DNA of 18,103 nucleotides from JASFRI01 sp050115015. GTDB taxonomy: Bacteria; Acidobacteriota; Polarisedimenticolia; CBDVAL01. Below are positions 1 through 6,278 of the stretch, one piece after another. Every line of letters starts with the position of its first letter. The stretch's first letter is position 1. The DNA lies in the NCBI GenBank assembly GCA_050115015.1, contig JASFRI010000037.1, forward strand, positions 1 through 18,103, given 5' to 3'. The position numbers and the translations under genes are program-made. The notes under the pieces are model-generated. The model was not told the DNA's origin. It was given only the letters and a program-made list of their open reading frames with translations, and searched no databases.

Positions 1-1
1 C

Positions 2-277
2 TGTCCGCAGGTGGCGAACCCGGACCAGGGTCCGGTGGGCTTCCCCGCCGTGATGCCCCTGGACCGGGTCACCCTCGGATGGGCCGGCCCGGTGGACTAC
101 AAGCTGATCCGGGGCCCGCTGGACGGGCGCCTCGCGTCGTACCCCGTCTCGGAGGAGAGCGACGGGAACGGGGTGTCGGTGTCCATCGACGGCGATCCCG
201 CGAGCTCCTATTACCTGCTGCGCCTCCAGGAATGCGGCACCTGGGGCAGCGCGGCCCGGGACGCGGCTTTGCCCTGA
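2..277 (+). CDS. C-terminal tail of a secreted multidomain protein (5' end outside window)
   Basis: The frame is open from the left edge, so this is the last 91 residues of a longer gene. The GTG at base 11 is unlikely to be the true start. The first residues read CPQVANPDQ, which matches the end of a calcium-binding thrombospondin type-3 repeat (pattern DNCPxxxNPDQ). After it comes a short beta-rich module with VTLGWAGP, DYKLIRGPL and SYYLLRLQECGTWGS. This resembles the C-terminal module that, from memory, ends many secreted Acidobacteriota proteins. A related module ends the protease encoded convergently at 377-5224. The catalytic or binding part lies outside the window, so no function can be assigned. 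An extracellular or outer-surface location is inferred from the repeat type. The two convergent stop codons are 99 bases apart and I see no strong terminator hairpin between them. Confidence 0.72.
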   Translation, partial: CPQVANPDQGPVGFPAVMPLDRVTLGWAGPVDYKLIRGPLDGRLASYPVSEESDGNGVSVSIDGDPASSYYLLRLQECGTWGSAARDAALP

Positions 278-376
278 GCCTGCCCTGCAGCACGGATGCA
301 CGGGGTTCGGCGGGTTCGGCCCGAGCCAGACGCTCCACAGCCCGGCGCCGGTCGTGGGCCGGAGGGGCTGCGGCGG

Positions 377-3300
377 TCAGGGGCAGCTCAGGTCGCTGGC
401 GGCGCGACAGGCAGCACCGGAGGTCGGCCGCTCGGCTCCGAGAAGGCCCTCCCCGTACGAACCTTCCGACACCGGGTTCGTGGCCGTCACGAGGAAGTAC
501 GCGTTCAGGGGCAGGTTGCGCACCTCCACGTCGTCGACCATGAATCCCCGGTAGCTGTTCTCGATGCCGTCCACCGAGTCGAAGGAGAAGCGGACCTGCA
601 CGCCGGTCCCGGTGATCGGGAGGGCCAGGGAGGCCCGATGCCACTTGCCGTCGTCCACCAGGCCTCCAGGGCCCCCCTGGTTGTCGGCCAGGACGATCCA
701 GCTCGAGGTGCCCACCTCGGCCACCTCGACGCGGGCGATGTCGTAGCCGATTAATTGCTCGGTGCCCAGGCGGTAGTCGAAGCTCAACAGCGCATGGTCG
801 GTGGCGGTCAGATCGATGGCCGGCGAGTCCAGCGCCCCGCACACACGCGAACCCGTGTCGTAGTTGCAGGCGGCGGTCCCGAAGTAGGCGACGGCTCGCG
901 CCGGTAACGTACAGCGATCGGTCTGCACCCACAGGCTGGAGGTGCAGCCCAGGGACGTTTCGGTCCAGCCTTCCAGGTCCACGTCGAAGCCGTAGGAGGC
1001 GAACTGCACGTCCGCCGGCACGCCGTGCACGGTAAGGCCGCCCGTGCTGCAGGTCAGCGGCAGGTCGTGGGCGTAGCTGCCGGCGTGCAGCGTCTCCAGG
1101 TTGCCGGCGTAGACACCGAAATCGTCCTGGTTGCAGCCCCCGCCGCTCCAGGTCAGGTCCAGCACACCACCGGCGCCGAGCGACAGCGTCAGATCCAGGG
1201 CCTCGCCCGGTCCGGTGGGCAGGACCTCGAGCTCCAGGTTGGCCGAGCGCGTCCGCGGCGCGCCGTCCACCGTGCCCAGGCCCTCGAGCTTGACGAAGTA
1301 GGTGCCGGGAAGCGCTCCGGGTCCCACGTCCAGCGTCACCTCGACGTTCTGCTGTGTGGTGCCGTCGAACAGTGCCGGGTTCGGCGCGAAGCTGCACGTG
1401 GAGTCGGCGGGCAGGCCGGAGCAGCTCAACGTCACGTCGCCATCCCAGCCGGTCAGCCAGGTCAAACCGGCCGATCGCATCACCAGGGATCCCGGGAGCA
1501 CCGCCACGGTGCCTGCGGAATAGCTCACGTCGAAGTCGGCCTGACCGGTGGTGAAGCTACGGGGGTTGTTCCAGGCGCCGACGTTGCAGTTGTCGTCGGC
1601 GCGAACCTGCCAGTAGTAGATCGCCAGCGAGGTCAGCGCCGGCTCCACCTGGATCTGGTCCCCGGTGAGCCCGCCGTCGGACCACACGACGATGCCGCAC
1701 GAGGGATCGCTGCACACCCGGACCTCGTACTCGCGTCCAGGGTTGGCTGCGGTGTGGCTCCACTGCAGCGTCGGCCGGACCGAGACGCCGGTCGCCCCGT
1801 TCAGCGGCGCGACCGTGGACGGCGGGCCGGGCCGGGCGTTGACCGCATCGAAGCCGACGCTGGCGATGTGGATGTCGTCCAGCCGGCTTCCCTGCTCGTC
1901 GAAGGCCGGCACCGTGGAGCCGCCTCCGAAGGCCAGCGAGAAGGAGGTGCCGCGGATCCTGTCCAGGGGCCGCAGGTCGGCGCGGTAGCGCTCCCAGGGA
2001 AGGTCGCCGGTGGAGCCGTAGACCCGGACGCCGCGGTAGGAGCCCGGGAAGTCCCCGCCGAGCTCTCCGTCCGGATCCACCGTCATGGCGGAGACGACGG
2101 CGGACGGCTGGTCGAGCCGGTAGTAGAACGTCAGATCCGTCATCCGGTTCAGGAAAGGGAAGATGTCGGGGCTCTTCAGCCGTTCGAACTGACAGCAGGG
2201 AGGCGCGTTCACGCAGTCGCCGGCGCCGAACTTCAGCTCTTTGTTCGGCGTGTCCCGGGGGGTTCCGCTGTCGTAGGTCATCACGCCGGGCGGTCCGCCG
2301 GCCATGTAGCCGCTGAACGTCGTCCAGTCGCAGGTGGAGGTCAGGCAGGAATACGTGGCGAACTCCGGCGTCCACTGCGCCGGTGTGTCCCCCGTGGAGA
2401 CGCCCTCGAAATCCTCCGCCAGCATCGGGGTGGACACGGGGCTCGCCTGGAGAGGGATGCTCAGGTACTCGCTGCTGGTGCGGCTGAGATCCCAGGTGTA
2501 GTCGACCTTGAGCTTCAGGTACCGGCCGTGGAAGCTGCCGGGCTGCTCCAGGAAGCGGACGTCGAAGTTCCGCGTCACCTCCTGCCCCTCGGCGAGGCTG
2601 AAGCCGGTCCAGACCGACTGGAGAAGGTCCACGCCGGAGGCGGGTAGGTCCGAGTCCGGGGCCACCGAGAGGTCGATCTTCGGGAACGGGGCGGTCTTGG
2701 CGCCGTCGTTGCGGAACGTCACGCTGAGCGTGGCGCGCTCGCCGTTGTCCAGGAAGACGTCCCCGTCGCAGCCGCCGGAGACGCCGTACTCGGTCGTCGC
2801 GAGATAGCCGTGCAGGGCGGCGGCGGTGTCGTCGAAGAAGCGGCCGGAGGCCACCAGGACGTAGCCCTGCGAGCAGGGGGCGTCGCACCTGCCGGCGCGT
2901 CCGGGGACGTTGGTCCCGATGACCTCGATGGTCCAGGTGCCCGGTTGCGGGTCGGGGACATGGATCGTCTCGACGTTGTTCGTGGTGTCCCGGAACGGCG
3001 GGTTGGGCCGCGAGTTGCGCCGCGGCCCGCCCGTGGGCGCGCTCCACTGGTTCCCGCGGTAGGGGGTACCGTCCGGGGCGACGGCCCGCAGGTCCAGGTC
3101 GTTCACCAGGGCGTTCCCCACGGTGGTCCCCTGCGGGTCGGTCCATGTCAGGGTGAGGCGCAGCGGCTCGGCGCCGGTCACCGGGAGGTCGTAGCTCTGC
3201 GTCTCTCCGGTCTCGACGCCCAGACCCGGCAGGCCGGAGCGTGAACTGCGCTGGGCCAGGATCTTGACCTGCAGCCGATCGCCCTCGAAGTAGAGGGAGT

Positions 3301-5224
3301 TCTCCAGGTTCAGCCAGCCGAACCCCACGCGGTTGTTGGGCACCGGGTCGTCCTCGATGGGCGTGCCGTCGCCGAGATGCGCCCCCGCGTGCGCGTCGGT
3401 CCCGTTGATCAGCAGCGCCTTCACGAGGGCGGCGCTCGGTGCCGTGTACGCCGGCGAGGCACATCCCGGCTTCCCGCAGGGGTACCACCCCTCGCGGAGG
3501 TACTGGCGCACCAGCATGGCGGCCCCGGAGGCGGTGGGCGCCGCCATGGACGTGCCGCACAGGAGGTTCGTCCCCTTCCAGGCCGTGAACCCGCCCATCC
3601 CGACGCAGCTGTCCGCGTCGTTGGCGCCGCAGGCGCTGAACGCGCATCCGGTGGTGGCCACGTCCGGCTTGATCCGCCCGGAGCCGTCGGTGGTGGGGCC
3701 GTTGCTGCTGAAGCTCTGCTGGTTCACGCCGCCGATGTAGCCGGGGTCCACCGCCCCGACGGTGAGGACGTTCTTGGCGGTGGCCGGCTGGCTCAAGGTG
3801 GACGGATCGGGTCCCGAGTTGCCCGCCGAGGACACGACCAGGAGATCCTGCTGCAGCCCGGAGGCGGTCTCCGCGTCCCAGACGAACTGGTCCATGGTCA
3901 GCGAGCTCCCGTTGTACGAGGGCGCGAGCGGGAGGCCCCAGCTGTTGTTATGGACGCGGCACTCCCATGGATCGCCGCTGCCGTCGGTGCCGTTCAGATA
4001 GGAGGTCCGCAGGTTGGTCAGCGACGCCACGTCCAGGGTGCAGTCGTTCGTGGCGCTCACCGACGCGTAGTCCTGGAACACGATCTTCGCCTGCGGCGCG
4101 ATGCCGTCGCCGAAGTCGTATCCGCCGTCGCCGTGATCGAAGCGATCCCCGGCGGCGGTGCCCGCCACATGGGTGCCGTGGAAGTCGCACTGGGCGTCGT
4201 CGCCGCAGGTGGCGCTGCTGTTGGCACGGTAGTGGCACACGGTCTTCCGGTCCCACTGGGGGGAGATGCAGCTGGTGCTCGTGCTGCAGGCGTCGTAGGG
4301 CTGGAAGAAGTCGAGGTTCACCAGGCCGCTGTCCTGCACCACGACGCACTGTCCCTGGCCCAGCAGGCCGCGGGCATGGATGGGGTACATCGCCACGCCG
4401 GTGGTGTCGCCCGCCTGGGGGGACGCACCCGGCTGCGGCATCTCGGTCCAGGGGAGTCCGAGGTAGGAGACCGTGGCCGTCTGCCCGAAGACCGTGGGCG
4501 GCACGCCCCCCTGGACCACGGCACGGTTCCAGGAGTTGTGCTGCTCCGGCCGGCCGCCGCGGTGGACCGAGAAGACCGCCGGCTGGCGGGCGAGGTCCAG
4601 GAGGATGCGGGCGACGTCGGCGGGGCCGGTCAGCTCGAGCTGCACCGCTCCGGTGCCGTCGGCCTCCGGGAACGCGGTGGCCCAGCGGGCGGCCGCCGGC
4701 ACCGGGACGGCATCCGCGAGCTCGTCCAGGACCTCGGCGGCACGGCGATCGCGGTGCGGATACGCCACCAGGACGAAGGGCTCCTCCGGCGTCGGGGCCG
4801 CGGCGTGGGCCTCCGCAAGCAATGAGGGCGCCGCCTTCATCCCCGGCGTCCAGGGGCCGGTCCAGACCACGCCCTCCACCGAGCGCAGCGGGCCGACGGT
4901 CCCGGGCCCGGCGCCCACCAGCAACGTGTAATGGGAGAGCGTGTCGAGGACCGCGGCGCCGGCCCGCTCCGCGGCCTCGATGCGATCCGCGTCCAGCGGG
5001 CCGTCGAAGCGCACCAGGAGGTAGCGCTGCCCGCTCTCCTGCCATCCTGCCAGCTCCGGCGCGAAGCTCGGCAGCGGCTCGACGCCGGGCCGGAAGCGCA
5101 TGCCGTTCAGGACGATGAACCGGGTCTCCTCCGGGGGCCCCGGCGCCCCGGCCCCCAGGGTGCCGGCGGCGCTCGCGCCGGCGAGGGAGAGGAGGAGCAG
5201 GACGCGGAGATAGCTGGCTTTCAT
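377..5224 (-). CDS. Secreted subtilisin-family (S8) serine protease with large C-terminal extension
   Basis: This is a 1,615-residue exported serine endopeptidase. I start it at the ATG at 5224, which has GAGGT five bases upstream and opens directly into a signal peptide (residues 1 to about 21). The longer frame to 5272 has no ribosome site and would bury the signal. Residues 32-230 look like a two-part propeptide. The S8 domain covers about 275-645: Asp298 (VVVQDSG), His349 (HGTHVAG), oxyanion Asn469 (SSAGNSGPD) and Ser559 (GTSMAAP), so the triad is intact. A beta-sandwich common after S8 domains follows (about 670-800), then a CARDB-like stretch (815-930), a MAM/concanavalin-like domain (935-1125), a fibronectin type III domain (1132-1227) and an Ig-like domain (1230-1335). 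The C-terminal module (1340-1615) is interrupted by a second MAM-like domain. The many Cys suit an oxidised extracellular setting. Likely a degradative exoenzyme; the substrate is unknown. The gene is monocistronic and divergent from the sigma gene at 5621. Confidence 0.93.
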   Translation of the reverse strand: MKASYLRVLLLLSLAGASAAGTLGAGAPGPPEETRFIVLNGMRFRPGVEPLPSFAPELAGWQESGQRYLLVRFDGPLDADRIEAAERAGAAVLDTLSHYTLLVGAGPGTVGPLRSVEGVVWTGPWTPGMKAAPSLLAEAHAAAPTPEEPFVLVAYPHRDRRAAEVLDELADAVPVPAAARWATAFPEADGTGAVQLELTGPADVARILLDLARQPAVFSVHRGGRPEQHNSWNRAVVQGGVPPTVFGQTATVSYLGLPWTEMPQPGASPQAGDTTGVAMYPIHARGLLGQGQCVVVQDSGLVNLDFFQPYDACSTSTSCISPQWDRKTVCHYRANSSATCGDDAQCDFHGTHVAGTAAGDRFDHGDGGYDFGDGIAPQAKIVFQDYASVSATNDCTLDVASLTNLRTSYLNGTDGSGDPWECRVHNNSWGLPLAPSYNGSSLTMDQFVWDAETASGLQQDLLVVSSAGNSGPDPSTLSQPATAKNVLTVGAVDPGYIGGVNQQSFSSNGPTTDGSGRIKPDVATTGCAFSACGANDADSCVGMGGFTAWKGTNLLCGTSMAAPTASGAAMLVRQYLREGWYPCGKPGCASPAYTAPSAALVKALLINGTDAHAGAHLGDGTPIEDDPVPNNRVGFGWLNLENSLYFEGDRLQVKILAQRSSRSGLPGLGVETGETQSYDLPVTGAEPLRLTLTWTDPQGTTVGNALVNDLDLRAVAPDGTPYRGNQWSAPTGGPRRNSRPNPPFRDTTNNVETIHVPDPQPGTWTIEVIGTNVPGRAGRCDAPCSQGYVLVASGRFFDDTAAALHGYLATTEYGVSGGCDGDVFLDNGERATLSVTFRNDGAKTAPFPKIDLSVAPDSDLPASGVDLLQSVWTGFSLAEGQEVTRNFDVRFLEQPGSFHGRYLKLKVDYTWDLSRTSSEYLSIPLQASPVSTPMLAEDFEGVSTGDTPAQWTPEFATYSCLTSTCDWTTFSGYMAGGPPGVMTYDSGTPRDTPNKELKFGAGDCVNAPPCCQFERLKSPDIFPFLNRMTDLTFYYRLDQPSAVVSAMTVDPDGELGGDFPGSYRGVRVYGSTGDLPWERYRADLRPLDRIRGTSFSLAFGGGSTVPAFDEQGSRLDDIHIASVGFDAVNARPGPPSTVAPLNGATGVSVRPTLQWSHTAANPGREYEVRVCSDPSCGIVVWSDGGLTGDQIQVEPALTSLAIYYWQVRADDNCNVGAWNNPRSFTTGQADFDVSYSAGTVAVLPGSLVMRSAGLTWLTGWDGDVTLSCSGLPADSTCSFAPNPALFDGTTQQNVEVTLDVGPGALPGTYFVKLEGLGTVDGAPRTRSANLELEVLPTGPGEALDLTLSLGAGGVLDLTWSGGGCNQDDFGVYAGNLETLHAGSYAHDLPLTCSTGGLTVHGVPADVQFASYGFDVDLEGWTETSLGCTSSLWVQTDRCTLPARAVAYFGTAACNYDTGSRVCGALDSPAIDLTATDHALLSFDYRLGTEQLIGYDIARVEVAEVGTSSWIVLADNQGGPGGLVDDGKWHRASLALPITGTGVQVRFSFDSVDGIENSYRGFMVDDVEVRNLPLNAYFLVTATNPVSEGSYGEGLLGAERPTSGAACRAASDLSCP

Positions 5225-5348
5225 TATGACCTCGGGTTCGTTGCGGAGCCTGGACGCGAAACACGCCTTCATCCGGATCAGCGACAGCCGGGCCCCGGAG
5301 CGGCCACCGGACCGCCGGCTCCCTGCCGCCGGGCAACCCCACCCCCCC

Positions 5349-5373
5349 TAACCCGCATGATTCATGAGGGGCA
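5349..5373 (-). promoter_or_regulatory. Inverted-repeat element, copy 1 (protease side)
   Basis: Read on the minus strand, this 25-base element matches copy 2 (5549-5573, plus strand) at 22 of 25 positions, with the first 11 identical. It contains a 19-base dyad at 5352-5370: CCCGCATGA, one central T, then TCATGAGGG, with a single mismatched pair. That shape fits the binding site of a dimeric regulator. It lies 124 bases before the protease start. The alternative is the left terminal repeat of a small mobile element, since a TA dinucleotide sits at its outer edge. The repeat is seen directly; the role is inferred. Confidence 0.55.
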
Positions 5374-5548
5374 GGCCCCAGAGACTCCTCGGGAACGCTC
5401 GACCTGCGTTGGCCGGCCTTGACGGGTCCCTCACCCGCCTGCGGCGGTCGGCCATACCGGAGGCGCCTCTGACATCCTGCGGCCTCTCGTTCTTCGTCGG
5501 TCTCCGCAGGTCTTCCGGACTGGCGCCCGAGTCGAGAACGGTCGACCT

Positions 5549-5573
5549 TGCCCCTCATGGATGATGCGGGCTA
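5549..5573 (+). promoter_or_regulatory. Inverted-repeat element, copy 2 (sigma-factor side)
   Basis: This is the partner of 5349-5373, in opposite orientation and 175 bases away. Its dyad is weaker: CCCTCATGG against TGATGCGGG, pairing at six of nine positions. It ends four bases before the TTGCAG of the predicted sigma-gene promoter and 47 bases before the ATG. That position would suit an activator or operator site. TA at its outer edge also allows the mobile-element reading. Confidence 0.5.
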
Positions 5574-5577
5574 AACC

Positions 5578-5606
5578 TTGCAGGTGCGCAGTTTCCGCCC
5601 TATCCT
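5578..5606 (+). promoter_or_regulatory. Candidate sigma70-type promoter for the sigma factor/kinase operon
   Basis: TTGCAG (5578-5583) and TATCCT (5601-5606) are separated by exactly 17 bases. Transcription would start near 5613, giving a very short leader that still includes GGGAGG (5615-5620). The match is by eye only. In such GC-rich DNA a good -10 is less likely by chance, but housekeeping promoter rules for this phylum are uncertain. Confidence 0.4.
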
Positions 5607-5620
5607 GGAGTCCCGGGAGG

Positions 5621-6211
5621 ATGAGTGACTTGAGCGAGGCACCTGGTCAGGAGATCACCCGCCTGCTCGCCCGATGGCGGGGCGGGGACGCGGAGGCGCT
5701 GGATCGGCTCTTCCCGCTGGTCTACGGGCCGCTGCGCGAGATCGCCGCGCGCCAGATGCGCGTGGAGCGTCCCGGCCATACCCTGCAGCCCACCGCGCTG
5801 GTGAACGAGGCCTACCTGCGGCTGGTCCGCCGCGACGGCGCCGTGGTGGAGGACCGGGCCCAGTTCCTGGCGGTGGCCGCCCAGGCCATCCGGCGCATCC
5901 TGGTCGATCACGCCCGGGAGAAGGGACGCCTGAAGCGCGGCGGCGGGCGCCTGCGGGTGACGCTGTCCGAGGAGGTTGCCGCCGACGCCCGCGACCTGGA
6001 CCTGGTGGCGCTGGACGAGGCCCTCGAGCGTCTCGGGGAGCAGGATCCGGAGAACCAGCAGGTGGTGGAGCTGCGCTTCTTCGGCGGCCTGTCGGAGAAG
6101 GAGGTCGCCACGGTGCTGGGGCTGTCGGAGCGGACCGTGCGGCGCCGCTGGACCTACGCCCGGGCGTGGCTGTTCCGCGAGCTGAGCCGCGACGGGGTGC
6201 CGCCGCCTTGA
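5621..6211 (+). CDS. ECF-type RNA polymerase sigma factor (TIGR02999-like)
   Basis: This protein of about 196 residues directs RNA polymerase to a specific promoter set. Region 2 is visible as DAEALDRLFPLVYGPLREIA, HTLQPTALVNEAYLRLV and AQAIRRILVDHAREKGRLKR. Region 4 is QQVVELRFFGGLSEKEVATV followed by the helix-turn-helix LGLSERTVRRRWTYARAWL. HTLQPTALVNEAYLRL and ILVDHAR are hallmarks of the ECF subgroup usually found beside Ser/Thr kinases, and the next gene is one. Start choice: the frame is open to 5561, but homology begins after the ATG at 5621. GGGAGG abuts that ATG, too close for it. A TTG at 5630 has nine-base spacing from the same site and may be the true start. No anti-sigma gene follows, so control through the kinase is an inference from the neighbourhood. 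Confidence 0.93.
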   Translation: MSDLSEAPGQEITRLLARWRGGDAEALDRLFPLVYGPLREIAARQMRVERPGHTLQPTALVNEAYLRLVRRDGAVVEDRAQFLAVAAQAIRRILVDHAREKGRLKRGGGRLRVTLSEEVAADARDLDLVALDEALERLGEQDPENQQVVELRFFGGLSEKEVATVLGLSERTVRRRWTYARAWLFRELSRDGVPPP

Positions 6212-6278
6212 GGGCGCCCGCGCACGTCTGGCGGTGGCTGCCGCGGCCATGGCCGCGCCGCGGGTGTCGAGGCGCGGC

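Larger units (their letters stand above)
5225..5620. other. Gene-free divergent control region
   Basis: These 396 bases separate the starts of the protease (leftward) and the sigma factor (rightward). No reading frame here looks real. The region holds a 25-base inverted repeat pair (5349-5373 and 5549-5573), a sigma70-like promoter (5578-5606) and a C7 run (5342-5348). I could not find a convincing promoter for the protease between 5225 and 5348. Confidence 0.6.

Noticed and set aside
69..1397. Minus-strand open frame of 442 codons overlapping the protease C-terminal region
   Set aside because: It is Arg- and Gly-rich, lacks domains, and overlaps the protease in another frame. It also covers the tail gene at 2-277.
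1025..2647. Long plus-strand open frame (540 codons) opposite the protease gene
   Set aside because: It is a GC-driven shadow of the protease. It has no recognisable domain and a composition rich in Arg, Gly, Ala and Val, while the minus strand carries an intact S8 protein.
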